From the IMG/VR virus record IMGVR_UViG_3300025137_000014, positions 62,001 through 126,000 of that record: DNA of 64,000 nt; one strand, given 5' to 3'. Of this stretch, positions 41,062 through 50,028 are shown one piece after another; positions within the stretch are counted from its first letter, which is position 1; each line of letters begins with the position of its first letter. The notes below the pieces were generated by a model that was given only the letters and a program-made list of their open reading frames with translations, was not told the origin of the DNA and did no database searches. The stretch comes from a virus. The translations under genes were made by a program, and so were the position numbers.

Positions 41062-42621
41062 ATGGCAGATTTAACTAAAAAAGCATATCAAAAAACGAAG
41101 TTTAGTAATGCACAACTATTAGAATTTAGTAAGTGTGCAAATGATCCTTTTTATTTTTTAAACACTTATTTCAAAATACAACACCCTACTAAGGGTAGTA
41201 TGACATATGATGCTTATCAGTTTCAAAAAGGATTACTAAATTCTTATCATAATTATAGATTCTCTATTTCTATGCTCGGTAGACAAATGGGTAAATCCAC
41301 TACTGCGGCAGGATATCTATTATGGTATGCGATGTTTATGCCAGACCAAACTATTCTAATTGCGGCACACAAATATTCAGGTGCTCAAGAAATTATGCAC
41401 AGAATTAGACATGCTTATGAATTATGTCCTGACCATATACGTGCTGGTGTTACAAGTTATAATAAAGGTAGTTTAGAATTTGATAACGGTTCACGTATTA
41501 TAGCACAAGCAACAACAGAAAATACAGGTCGTGGTCTTTCAATTTCTTTATTATACTGTGATGAGTTTGCATTCGTTAGACCTAATATTGCAAAAGAGTT
41601 TTGGACTTCAATATCTCCTACTCTAGCAACAGGTGGTAAAGCGATTATTACATCAACACCAAACTTAGATGATGACCAGTTCGCTCTCATATGGAGTGGT
41701 GCTAATAAAAATATAGATGAACACGGTAATGAAAAAGAAACAGGCATTAACGGCTTTAAACCATTTAAAGCTATTTGGAATGAACATCCTGATAGGGATG
41801 AAATTTGGTCTAAAGAAGAAAGAACACGTGTAGGTGAAGAAAGATTTTTACGTGAGCATGAATGTCAGTTTATTGCGTTTGATGAAACGTTAGTAGATAG
41901 TATAAAATTATCTCATTTAGAAGGTAAAGAACCTATTATGAAAACTGGGCAAGTAAGATGGTATGAAAAAATTAATAAAAATTCTACTTACGTTGTCGGT
42001 CTTGACCCTGCTATGGGTACGGGTGGAGACTATTCAGCGATTGAAGTTTGGTCATTGCCAGAACTAATACAAGTAGCAGAATGGCAGAGTAATCGTACAG
42101 ATATGAGAGGTCAAGTAAAAACAATGCATGATATTCTAACTATCTTAAATGATGAAATGAATGAATTAGGAAATAAAAGACCAGAAATATATTGGTCAGT
42201 AGAAAACAATTCATTAGGAGAAGCCGCTCTTATAGTCATTGAAGAAATGGATGAAGATAAATTTCCAGGTGAATTTTTACATGAACCAAAGAAAAAAGGA
42301 ATTCAAAAAGCAATAAGAAAAGGATTTACAACATCTTACAAAACTAAAATAACTGCATGTATGAAACTAAAGTCATGGATTGAGAGTGATAAAATGGTAC
42401 CACTAAGTAAGAATTTAATTAGAGAATGTAAGACATTTATTGCAAAAGGCAAGAGTTATGAAGCAAAATCAGGCGAAACAGATGATTTAGTAAGTGCTAC
42501 ATTGCTTTGTATCAGACAAATTCAAGTAATATCACGATTCGATGAAGAATTTATGGATACGTTAGGAGAATCTCTTGATAGTGAAGATGCTTTTAATGAC
42601 CCACTTCCTGTGCTATTTTGA
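41062..42621 (+). CDS. 17: gp17 large terminase subunit
   Basis: A 519-residue packaging motor (T4 gp17 is 610). Walker A is GRQMGKST (73-80), Walker B LLYCDEFAF (about 163-171), and the nuclease domain starts with VVGLDPAMGTGGDYSAIEVW (about 311-330); further acidic residues follow in WSVENNSLGEAA and GETDDLVSATLL. It pumps DNA into the prohead through gp20 and cuts concatemers. Its ATG follows the oxygenase stop directly, with a GGAAAAGTCGGAATAAAAAAG leader. Confidence 0.97.
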   Translation: MADLTKKAYQKTKFSNAQLLEFSKCANDPFYFLNTYFKIQHPTKGSMTYDAYQFQKGLLNSYHNYRFSISMLGRQMGKSTTAAGYLLWYAMFMPDQTILIAAHKYSGAQEIMHRIRHAYELCPDHIRAGVTSYNKGSLEFDNGSRIIAQATTENTGRGLSISLLYCDEFAFVRPNIAKEFWTSISPTLATGGKAIITSTPNLDDDQFALIWSGANKNIDEHGNEKETGINGFKPFKAIWNEHPDRDEIWSKEERTRVGEERFLREHECQFIAFDETLVDSIKLSHLEGKEPIMKTGQVRWYEKINKNSTYVVGLDPAMGTGGDYSAIEVWSLPELIQVAEWQSNRTDMRGQVKTMHDILTILNDEMNELGNKRPEIYWSVENNSLGEAALIVIEEMDEDKFPGEFLHEPKKKGIQKAIRKGFTTSYKTKITACMKLKSWIESDKMVPLSKNLIRECKTFIAKGKSYEAKSGETDDLVSATLLCIRQIQVISRFDEEFMDTLGESLDSEDAFNDPLPVLF

Positions 42622-42627
42622 TAAATA
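42620..42627 (+). promoter_or_regulatory. Late promoter GATAAATA overlapping the gp17 stop
   Basis: GATAAATA begins inside the TGA stop of gp17 (42619-42621), 21 bases before the gene at 42649. Confidence 0.7.
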
Positions 42628-42648
42628 CATCTATAAGGAATCAATAAT

Positions 42649-44091
42649 ATGGCTGTAAATTATTCAACTATCGCAGAAAAAATAATGAGAATTATTCAAG
42701 GGAATGGAATTCCTTTGAAGATGTTTAGTTCTGATAATGGTAAAAGTGTTGCTAATCCAGAAGAAGCAAGATTTTTTTATATTGATGAACCTAATATGAT
42801 GGTATCTATTGACGAAAGCACTAACGAAGTTAAACTTCATTTTGGTGAAGGCGTTGACATAGATAAACCACAGGCAGAAAAATTAATGAATAGTTTAAGA
42901 CAATTATCACGTGAATACATGTTAGATTTTGACATGCGTTCATTTGGAAAACATATTGAACCTAAGAACTATGCTTATAAATTAGATAAAGATAAGGAGC
43001 AGACTATGAGTGACGTAATGAAAGAAGGCTTAACGCCTTTAGAAGGATCATCACGTACCAGTCGCCAAACACTAGAAAATGTAAGACTAATCGTCAAACA
43101 CCGCAACGCAGTAAACGAAGAATCACGTGGTGCACGTTCTCGTAATATTTCAGCAATTTTTGTTGAAAATGCTGAAGGTGAACGTTTCAAGTATCCATTC
43201 AAACACTTGAACGGCGCAAGAGCAATGGCGAGACACGTTTCACATGGTGGTGTACCTAGCGACATGGTGGGTGAAGCTATTGTAGAACTTTCATCAAACT
43301 TGGCAAAATTAAAAGAGTTTATGAATGTTGTTAACAAGCAATCACTAATCAACGAAAACAATCGTTCAGTTGTACTGAATGTAAAACGTAGAATGGATTC
43401 AATTAAAGAATCTATCAAACGTGTTACAGGTGCAAAAGGATATACAAACTTTGTTGAGAAATTAGCAACAACAGAAGCAAAACAAAATGCTGAGATTACA
43501 GAAGATACAGTAAACAGCTATGTTTCAAAATTTACAAAATCAACTTTTGAAGAATCTTTAAGGGATGTTATTCCACTTATACATCGTGTAAACGAAGAAG
43601 AAGTAGAAGATAACCGTGCAGACCAAGTTGCACGTGTTAGAGAAATTATTGTGGCTAAGGACAAAAAGACTGGCGAAAAGAAAAACAAGATTACTTTTCC
43701 TAAAAAGCCAGGTGCAGAATACGACTATGACGCAATTAAGAAACAATATGCAGAACCTCGTACTCCACAAGAAGCAGAAGAACAAAAGAAACTTAAGTTA
43801 GCATTATCAATCGATGATTTAGGTGATAGAGTAGATGTTGATACTACAGATGACAATAAGCGTAAAAACAAAGGTCATGATAGAGCGGCTGAATTATCAA
43901 TGTTCTTAATGGACATGGGTAATGCGATTCGTTCAGGTAAAGGTCTTACAAAAGAGAAGATTCAGATTACTGGATATTTAAGAAAACTAGCACAACAGAA
44001 CGAAGCAGTAGAAACTGTGGGTACTCCTGTTAATGAACAGTTTGATACAATGCTTTCAGAAGCATTTTCTAAGTTCGACATTCCAGCATAA
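42649..44091 (+). CDS. Hypothetical late structural-type protein
   Basis: A 480-residue protein (MAVNYSTIAEKIMRIIQGNGIPLKMFSSDNGKSVANPEEARFFYI...), with a mid-section rich in basic helices (KHRNAVNEESRGARSRNISAIFVENAEGERFKYPFKHLNGARAMARHV) and Lys/Glu-rich tail. Similar proteins follow gp17 in related marine phages, but role is unknown. Driven by a late octamer and closed by a strong terminator. Confidence 0.65.
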   Translation: MAVNYSTIAEKIMRIIQGNGIPLKMFSSDNGKSVANPEEARFFYIDEPNMMVSIDESTNEVKLHFGEGVDIDKPQAEKLMNSLRQLSREYMLDFDMRSFGKHIEPKNYAYKLDKDKEQTMSDVMKEGLTPLEGSSRTSRQTLENVRLIVKHRNAVNEESRGARSRNISAIFVENAEGERFKYPFKHLNGARAMARHVSHGGVPSDMVGEAIVELSSNLAKLKEFMNVVNKQSLINENNRSVVLNVKRRMDSIKESIKRVTGAKGYTNFVEKLATTEAKQNAEITEDTVNSYVSKFTKSTFEESLRDVIPLIHRVNEEEVEDNRADQVARVREIIVAKDKKTGEKKNKITFPKKPGAEYDYDAIKKQYAEPRTPQEAEEQKKLKLALSIDDLGDRVDVDTTDDNKRKNKGHDRAAELSMFLMDMGNAIRSGKGLTKEKIQITGYLRKLAQQNEAVETVGTPVNEQFDTMLSEAFSKFDIPA

Positions 44092-44115
44092 TATACCAAA
44101 AAAACCAATAAAATC

Positions 44116-44142
44116 AGGGATCCTGTAGGGTCCCTTTTTTTT
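44116..44142 (+). terminator. Intrinsic terminator
   Basis: AGGGATCC (44116-44123) pairs with GGGTCCCT (44128-44135) including one G-U, loop TGTA, then a T-run to 44142. It ends the late block before the replication genes. Confidence 0.9.
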
Positions 44143-44176
44143 GTGGAAAAAAATACAAAAAATACGTATTTAACAC

Positions 44177-44205
44177 TTGACTTTGATTCCAAAGATAAGT
44201 ATAAT
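44177..44205 (+). promoter_or_regulatory. Sigma70-type promoter TTGACT-17-TATAAT
   Basis: TTGACT (44177-44182), a 17-base spacer and perfect TATAAT (44200-44205). Predicted start is about 44212, next to an ATG at 44213. It drives gp32 and probably uvsX and downstream genes. Confidence 0.85.
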
Positions 44206-44212
44206 AGTAAAC

Positions 44213-44275
44213 ATGTTTAAGAGTAAACTGTTTGCACTTAGGCTAATACAACAAACAAAAACTAATACAGGCTAA
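44213..44275 (+). CDS. Possible leader peptide upstream of gp32
   Basis: A 20-codon frame (MFKSKLFALRLIQQTKTNTG) whose ATG falls at the predicted transcription start and so would be leaderless. It ends 16 bases before the gp32 ATG. The evidence is positional only; it could be a chance frame within the gp32 leader. Confidence 0.3.
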   Translation: MFKSKLFALRLIQQTKTNTG

Positions 44276-44283
44276 TATAGGAG
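44243..44283 (+). promoter_or_regulatory. gp32 leader with CTAATAC/T repeats (possible autoregulatory site)
   Basis: Three copies of CTAATAC/T (44243-44249, 44262-44268, 44272-44278) separated by an A-rich unstructured stretch lead into the GGAG Shine-Dalgarno (44280-44283). In T4, gp32 represses its own mRNA by binding such unstructured leader sequence; the same mechanism is inferred here. Confidence 0.45.
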
Positions 44284-44291
44284 AATATAAT

Positions 44292-45317
44292 ATGGCTACA
44301 CTAGCAGAAATCCGTGCAAAACTTCTTGCACAAGATTCAAAATCGGCAGATAATGCCAACGCAAATAGAGGCTCAGATGCCATCTATCCGTTCTGGAACA
44401 TGGACACTGATTCAACATCAGTAATTCGTTTTCTTCCAGACTCAGACAACTCAAATACTTTTTTCTGGCGTGAAAGACAAATCATCAAGATGCCTTTTCC
44501 AGGTGTCAAAGATGGTGATGAGTCAAAACCAGTGACAGTTCAAGTTCCATGTATCGAAATGTGGGGTGATACTTGTCCAGTACACGCAGAAATTCGTCCT
44601 TGGTTCAAAGATCCAGCAATGGAAGACATTGGACGTAAGTATTGGAAGAAACGTTCATACATCTTTCAAGGTTTCGTAGTAACGGATCCGATGAATGAAC
44701 AAGCTCCTGAGAATCCAATTCGTAGATTCGTAATTGGGCCACAAATCTTCAAACTATTGAAGTCGGCTCTTATGGATCCAGATATGGAAAATCTTCCAAC
44801 TGATTATGATGCAGGTACAGACTTCCGTCTTACTAAAACTCAAAAAGGTCAGTACGCAGACTATTCAACTTCTAATTGGGCACGTAAAGAACGTTCTCTA
44901 AATGAAGAAGAACGTCAGGCAGTAGAAACTCATGGTCTTTATAACCTAAATGATTTCATGCCAAAGCGTCCTAATGATGAAGAAGTTCGTATCATTATGG
45001 AAATGTTTGAAGCGTCAGTTGATGGGCATCTTTATGACCCAGAAAAATGGGGTTCTTACTACAAACCATATGGATTGGATGTTGGTAATACTAAGCCAGC
45101 AACATCGGCACCTACTGCACCAGCAGTTACACCGAACGTTGTTACTGAGGCTCCGGTAGCACAAAATTCAACTCCAGCTGAAACATCGGCTCCTGCTCCA
45201 AAGGCAGTAGCAACACCTCAACCAGCAATGGCAGAGGCGGGTGCACCAGCAAGTGGTGGTCAGGGAACTGATGCCGCTGATATCCTGAAAATGATTAGAA
45301 GTCGTAAGGCAGACTAA
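44292..45317 (+). CDS. 32: gp32 single-stranded DNA-binding protein
   Basis: A 341-residue protein. N-terminal ATLAEIRAKLLAQ (cooperativity domain) is followed by the OB-fold core (YPFWNMDTDSTSVIRFLPD; FFWRERQIIKMPFPGV; zinc-site CIEMWGDTCPVH), an Ala/Pro/Thr linker (about 260-325) and a short tail (DILKMIRSRKAD). gp32 coats single-stranded DNA and organises replication and recombination with UvsX. RBS TAGGAGAATATAAT. The strong promoter and leader repeats suggest tight control. Confidence 0.96.
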   Translation: MATLAEIRAKLLAQDSKSADNANANRGSDAIYPFWNMDTDSTSVIRFLPDSDNSNTFFWRERQIIKMPFPGVKDGDESKPVTVQVPCIEMWGDTCPVHAEIRPWFKDPAMEDIGRKYWKKRSYIFQGFVVTDPMNEQAPENPIRRFVIGPQIFKLLKSALMDPDMENLPTDYDAGTDFRLTKTQKGQYADYSTSNWARKERSLNEEERQAVETHGLYNLNDFMPKRPNDEEVRIIMEMFEASVDGHLYDPEKWGSYYKPYGLDVGNTKPATSAPTAPAVTPNVVTEAPVAQNSTPAETSAPAPKAVATPQPAMAEAGAPASGGQGTDAADILKMIRSRKAD

Positions 45318-45331
45318 TTGTTAACTAAAAC

Positions 45332-45353
45332 GAGGGAGGCTTCGGTCTCCCTC
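45332..45353 (+). other. Stable UUCG hairpin between gp32 and uvsX
   Basis: GAGGGAGGC (45332-45340), loop TTCG, GTCTCCCTC (45345-45353), with one G-U pair: a C(UUCG)G tetraloop hairpin. No T-run follows, so it is likely an mRNA stability or processing element rather than a full terminator. Confidence 0.65.
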
Positions 45354-45375
45354 ATAATATCGAACGGAGAAGAAT

Positions 45376-46467
45376 ATGCCAAGAGCATTTGATGTAAGTA
45401 AATTTAGAAAAAGTATTACAAAAGCGGTACCAGGCGTAAGTGCTGGTTTTCGTGATCCTGATACTTGGATTTCAACAGGTAACTACTGTCTAAACAAGTT
45501 AATTAGTGGAGACTTTCATAAAGGTGTTCCATTAGGTAAAGTAACAGTATTTGCAGGCGAGAGTGGTGCAGGTAAATCCTACATTGCCGCAGGTAATATT
45601 GTTAAAAATGCACAAGACCAAGGTATCTTTGTAGTTCTTATTGATAGTGAAAATGCACTAGATGAGAAATGGCTACATGCATTAAAAGTAGATACAACAG
45701 AAGATAAACTATTAAAACTAAACGTAGCAATGATTGACGATGTTGCTAAAATCATTAATGACTTTATGAAAGATTATAAGGCAGAATATGCCGATAAAGA
45801 CGAAGTAGAGCGTCCTAAAGTTTTATTTGTCATTGATAGTTTAGGAATGATGTTAACACCAACAGATGTTGACCAGTTTCAAAAAGGTGATATGAAAGGT
45901 GATATGGGACGTAAACCTAAAGCACTTGCATCACTAGTACGTAACTCAGTTAATATGTTTGGTGACTACAATGTAGGACTAGTAGCAACTAATCATACAT
46001 ATGCATCACAAGATATGTTTGACCCTGATGATAAGATTTCAGGTGGTCAAGGTTTCATCTATGCTTCAAGTATTGTTGTAGCAATGAAGAAATTAAAACT
46101 AAAAGTTGATGAAGACGGTGTAAAAACATCTAAAGTACATGGCATTAGAGCGGCATGTAAAGTAATGAAAACTAGATACTCAAAACCATTTGAAGGAGTA
46201 CAAGTAGAAATTCCTTATAAAACAGGAATGAGTCCTTATAGTGGTCTAGTAGATTTCTTTGAAGCAAAAGGAATCTTAGTTAAGTCAGGCAATAAGTTGG
46301 CTTACACAACTAAGTCAGGTGATATTATGTCAGAATTCAGAAAGAATTGGACAGATGAAAAACTTGAAGTAGTAATGAACGAGTGGAATCATAGAGATTT
46401 TGATGATGAATCAGAAGAACTTGAAGTTCCAGAAGATAATAAAGTAGAAGTAACTGAGGAAGTATAA
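45376..46467 (+). CDS. uvsX: UvsX RecA-like recombinase
   Basis: A 363-residue RecA-family ATPase: Walker A GESGAGKS at 61-68, Walker B LFVIDSLGMM near 153-160, a VATNHTYASQDMFDPDDKISGG loop region and an acidic C-terminus. It forms filaments on single-stranded DNA for strand exchange and recombination-dependent replication. RBS CGGAGAAGAAT. It overlaps the QueD-like gene by one base (TAATG). Confidence 0.97.
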   Translation: MPRAFDVSKFRKSITKAVPGVSAGFRDPDTWISTGNYCLNKLISGDFHKGVPLGKVTVFAGESGAGKSYIAAGNIVKNAQDQGIFVVLIDSENALDEKWLHALKVDTTEDKLLKLNVAMIDDVAKIINDFMKDYKAEYADKDEVERPKVLFVIDSLGMMLTPTDVDQFQKGDMKGDMGRKPKALASLVRNSVNMFGDYNVGLVATNHTYASQDMFDPDDKISGGQGFIYASSIVVAMKKLKLKVDEDGVKTSKVHGIRAACKVMKTRYSKPFEGVQVEIPYKTGMSPYSGLVDFFEAKGILVKSGNKLAYTTKSGDIMSEFRKNWTDEKLEVVMNEWNHRDFDDESEELEVPEDNKVEVTEEV

Positions 46468-46913
46468 TGAGTAAATATTTTTCGACTAAACGCTATGGGC
46501 ATAACATTGGACTAAGTGCAGTGTTTAGACAACCTTTAGCACACTCACATTGTAAATTACTGCACGGATATAGTTTAGCTTTTAAATTCACATTTGGTTG
46601 TGATGAATTAGATGAACGTAATTGGGTAGTTGATTTTGGTGGACTTAAACCTCTGAAAGCATGGCTTGAAGATACGTTTGACCACAAAGTTGTAATTGAT
46701 GTAAATGATTCTAAAAAAGATGATTTACTATTACTTGAGACTAAAGGTCTAGCAAGTGTTGTACAACTAGATGGTGTGGGGGTTGAAAAATTCTCAGAAC
46801 ACGCATGGCGTTTTGCTGATAAACTTGTCAGAGAAATGTCAGATAATAGGTGTTACTGTGTTAGTGCCGAATGTGCAGAGCATGGCGCTAACTCAGCCAT
46901 CTATGAGGTGTAG
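46467..46913 (+). CDS. 6-pyruvoyl-tetrahydropterin synthase / QueD-like protein
   Basis: A 148-residue protein of the tunnel-fold PTPS/QueD family: HSHCKLLHGYSL (residues 26-36), WVVDFGGLKPLKAWLEDTFDHK (about 55-75), and AECAEHGANSAIYE near the C-terminus with the substrate-binding Glu. The usual C-x3-H-G-H zinc motif reads C29-x3-H33-G-Y35, so one zinc His is Tyr; I recall related phage proteins with the same variant. QueD makes a 7-deazaguanine precursor. No other queuosine or deazaguanine genes are in the window. It is embedded between uvsX and small genes. Confidence 0.8.
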   Translation: MSKYFSTKRYGHNIGLSAVFRQPLAHSHCKLLHGYSLAFKFTFGCDELDERNWVVDFGGLKPLKAWLEDTFDHKVVIDVNDSKKDDLLLLETKGLASVVQLDGVGVEKFSEHAWRFADKLVREMSDNRCYCVSAECAEHGANSAIYEV

Positions 46914-46919
46914 TGTGTA

Positions 46920-47144
46920 ATGGCGACAGTTGAGTTAGAAACAGTATTTGAGTTATGGGATAAGGTAAAAGGTTTTATTCCAGCAAAAGATAAATTAGAA
47001 GCGGCAGAAACATTTGTAAAAGTTTGTGATGATAGTGGTATCGAACAACATGAGATAGATGAATATGCCGAAAACGACAAGATACTTGAAACGGCAGTAG
47101 ATAGATATTTTGATGAGTTTGAGGAAGAAGAGGAAGACTGGTAA
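46920..47144 (+). CDS. Hypothetical small acidic protein
   Basis: A 74-residue protein (FELWDKVKGFIPAKDKLEAAETFVKVCDDSGIEQHEIDEYAENDKILETAVDRYFDEFEEEEEDW) with two amphipathic helices and an acidic end. Similar proteins recur near recombination genes of marine T4-like phages, role unknown. It starts 6 bases after the QueD-like stop and its stop overlaps the next ATG by one base. Confidence 0.75.
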   Translation: MATVELETVFELWDKVKGFIPAKDKLEAAETFVKVCDDSGIEQHEIDEYAENDKILETAVDRYFDEFEEEEEDW

Positions 47145-47614
47145 TGGAAAATTGGTATAATAAGGTAGTTAAGGATTGGGGTAAAATTCCTGATTGTGTT
47201 GACTATTTTACCAATGAAGTAGCAGAAGCAAGGAAAGAAGTTAGAATATATGGTAACGTAGAAAAGAATGCTACAAATTTACCATCATATGTAGAATTGC
47301 GTTTTGCTCAATTACAAGAATTAGAAGCTATCCTAGAACACTTAAATATACAACTTAGAAAGAAACGTAGTGAGTATTTAAGAAAATATTTAGAAAACTA
47401 TAACAAGGCACTTAGTTCACGTGATGCAGAAAAGTATGCAGACGGTGAGGCAGAGATTGTAGCTATAAGTGAATTAATCAATCAAGTAGCATACACTCGT
47501 AATCAGTATTTAGGTATAACGAAAGGTTTTGAAATAAAACACTTTCAATTAACAAATATAATTAAGTTACGAGTAGCAGGAATGGAAGACGCGGAAATAA
47601 ACAACAGACATTAA
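47144..47614 (+). CDS. Conserved recombination-region protein (UvsY-like end)
   Basis: A 156-residue, all-helical protein. The C-terminal stretch GITKGFEIKHFQLTNIIKLRVAGM has the feel of the T4 UvsY end (SRGFAIKHIQDMRAFEAG), and position after uvsX fits a recombination mediator. The rest (LQELEAILEHLNIQLRKKRSEYLRKYLENYNKALSSRDAEKYADG) matches a hypothetical family of marine T4-like phages. The UvsY assignment is weak; I call it conserved unknown. Confidence 0.6.
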   Translation: MENWYNKVVKDWGKIPDCVDYFTNEVAEARKEVRIYGNVEKNATNLPSYVELRFAQLQELEAILEHLNIQLRKKRSEYLRKYLENYNKALSSRDAEKYADGEAEIVAISELINQVAYTRNQYLGITKGFEIKHFQLTNIIKLRVAGMEDAEINNRH

Positions 47615-47660
47615 TAAACATTGGGAATGAGTAAATACATTACCAGCAAGAGAGACAGAC

Positions 47661-49973
47661 ATGAGCGAAATAAAAGTAATTAAAAGAGACGGCACTCCAG
47701 AGCCATTGGACCTGGAAAAAATGCACAAAGTTGTGATGTTTGCATGTAAAGACATTGCAAATGTCAGTGCAAGTGAAGTGGAACTAAAATCACATATTCA
47801 ATTTTACGATGGTATAAGAAGTGAAGAAGTACAAGAAACACTAATTAAAGCCGCCGCTGATTTAATTTCAGAAGAAACACCTAATTATCAATGGGTTGCT
47901 GGTAATCTAGTAAATTACCATTTGAGAAAAATGGTGTATGACAGTTTTGACCCATGGCATATTAGAGATATTATCAAACTTAATACTAAAAATGGTTTTT
48001 ATGATCCGGCATTACTTAAGGATTACTCAAAAAAAGAATGGGATGAAATTAATAGTTTTATCAAACATGATAGAGATTTTAATATTGCATATGTTGGTAT
48101 GGAACAATTTCGTGGAAAATATTTAGTACAAAATCGGGTAACTAATAAACATTTTGAAACACCACAAGTTGCATATGTTCTGATTGCCGCATCTTTATTT
48201 GGCAATTATCCAAAAGAAACAAGATTGAAATATGTCAAAGAATACTATGATGGAATTAGTAATTTTGACATATCTCTACCTACACCTGTTATGGCTGGCG
48301 TAAGAACCCCACAAAGACAGTTTTCATCCTGTGTTTTGATTGAGACAGACGACTCACTTGATTCTATAAATGCTACCTCAAGTTCAGTAGTCAAATATGT
48401 TTCTCAAAAAGCAGGCATCGGTATTGGTGCTGGTAGCATACGTGCTATCAATTCACCGATACGTAATGGTGATGCAAGTCATACAGGTGTTATTCCTTTT
48501 TATAAACTATTTCAGGCAAGTGTAAAATCATGTTCACAAGGTGGTGTGCGTGGTGGAGCCGCAACTTTATATTATCCAATTTGGCATTTAGAAGCAGAAG
48601 ACTTATTAGTTCTAAAAAACAATAAAGGCACGGAAGATAATCGTGTTAGACATATGGATTATGGCGTACAGTTTAATAAACTTATGTATGAGCGTCTTTT
48701 GTCAGGTGGTAACATTTCGTTATTTTCACCTTCTGATGTTCCGGGTTTATATGATGCATTCTTTAGTGACCAAGATAAATTTAAAGAATTATATGAACGA
48801 GCGGAACGTAATACAAGATTACGTAAGAAATCTATTCCAGCTATTGACTTATTCTCTATGTTTATGAACGAGAGAAAGAACACAGGTCGTATATATTTAA
48901 TGAATGTTGACCATGCAAATGACCACAGTGCATTTGTTACAAAAGATGCACCAATTAGACAGTCAAACTTATGTTGTGAAATTAACTTACCCACAAAACC
49001 TTTAAAACATATGCACGATGAGGAGGGCGAGATTGCTCTTTGTACTCTTAGTGCGATTAATTGGGGCAATATTAAAGCACCAGAAGACTTTGCAAAACCA
49101 TGTGAACTAGCAGTACGTGGACTAGATGCTCTATTAGATTATCAGAGATATCCTGTTTTAGCGGCTGAGATTTCAACTAATAATAGAAGACCTCTTGGTG
49201 TTGGTATTATTAACTTTGCTTATTGGTTAGCTAAGAATGATACATCTTATACTAATCCTAATTTAAAATTAGTTGATGAATGGGCAGAGGCTTGGTCATA
49301 TTATCTTATTAAATCATCAAATATCTTAGCACAAGAAAAAGGTGCATGTCCATTATCTAACGAGACAAAGTATGGTAACGGACTTTTACCAATAGATACA
49401 TATAAACCTGAGGTTGATGAATTAGTTAAAAGAAAATATACTCAAGATTGGGCTTCACTAAGAAAAGATTTAAAAGAACATGGTATTCGTAATTCAACTC
49501 TAATGGCACTTATGCCGGCTGAAACATCAGCACAAATATCGAATTCAACCAATGGTATTGAACCACCAAGAAGTTATGTAAGTATTAAACAATCAAAACA
49601 TGGTGTGTTAAAGCAAGTCGTACCTGGTATTCATAAGCTAAAGAACAAGTACGAACTACTATGGGACCAACAATCTCCTGAAGGATATTTGAAAATTATG
49701 GCAGTATTACAGAAGTATATCGACCAAGGTATATCAGTTAACACTTCATATAACCCTATATTCTTTGATGATGAAAAGATCCCAATGTCAGTAATGCTAC
49801 AACATCTTATTATGTTTTACAAATACGGTGGTAAGCAACTTTATTACTTTAATACATTTGACGGACAAGGTGAAATTGATGTAAGCAAAGATATTCCAGA
49901 TGATTTGAAAGAAAGGGATGAGTTTGACAGCGATTTAGAATATGAGGAATATTGTGATAGTTGTGCCATCTAA
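47661..49973 (+). CDS. nrdA: Ribonucleotide reductase class I alpha subunit
   Basis: A 770-residue NrdA: N-terminal ATP-cone type region (IKRDGTPEPLDLEKMHKVV), SSCVLIETDDSLDSI with the active-site Cys near 218, NLCCEINLPT near 438, MPAETSAQISNSTNGIEPP, and the C-terminal redox pair in CDSCAI. It reduces ribonucleoside diphosphates with NrdB to supply dNTPs. RBS AGAGAGACAGAC. It lies 56 bases before nrdB. Confidence 0.97.
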   Translation: MSEIKVIKRDGTPEPLDLEKMHKVVMFACKDIANVSASEVELKSHIQFYDGIRSEEVQETLIKAAADLISEETPNYQWVAGNLVNYHLRKMVYDSFDPWHIRDIIKLNTKNGFYDPALLKDYSKKEWDEINSFIKHDRDFNIAYVGMEQFRGKYLVQNRVTNKHFETPQVAYVLIAASLFGNYPKETRLKYVKEYYDGISNFDISLPTPVMAGVRTPQRQFSSCVLIETDDSLDSINATSSSVVKYVSQKAGIGIGAGSIRAINSPIRNGDASHTGVIPFYKLFQASVKSCSQGGVRGGAATLYYPIWHLEAEDLLVLKNNKGTEDNRVRHMDYGVQFNKLMYERLLSGGNISLFSPSDVPGLYDAFFSDQDKFKELYERAERNTRLRKKSIPAIDLFSMFMNERKNTGRIYLMNVDHANDHSAFVTKDAPIRQSNLCCEINLPTKPLKHMHDEEGEIALCTLSAINWGNIKAPEDFAKPCELAVRGLDALLDYQRYPVLAAEISTNNRRPLGVGIINFAYWLAKNDTSYTNPNLKLVDEWAEAWSYYLIKSSNILAQEKGACPLSNETKYGNGLLPIDTYKPEVDELVKRKYTQDWASLRKDLKEHGIRNSTLMALMPAETSAQISNSTNGIEPPRSYVSIKQSKHGVLKQVVPGIHKLKNKYELLWDQQSPEGYLKIMAVLQKYIDQGISVNTSYNPIFFDDEKIPMSVMLQHLIMFYKYGGKQLYYFNTFDGQGEIDVSKDIPDDLKERDEFDSDLEYEEYCDSCAI

Positions 49974-49986
49974 ACAAAAGAAAAAA

Positions 49987-49994
49987 GATAAATA
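49987..49994 (+). promoter_or_regulatory. Possible late octamer GATAAATA upstream of nrdB
   Basis: Exact GATAAATA 34 bases before nrdB, in an otherwise early-type gene block. It may be a chance match, or give nrdB late expression. Confidence 0.4.
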
Positions 49995-50028
49995 TCAGAT
50001 TAAAAGCAAAGAAAGTAGAGAGATATAA

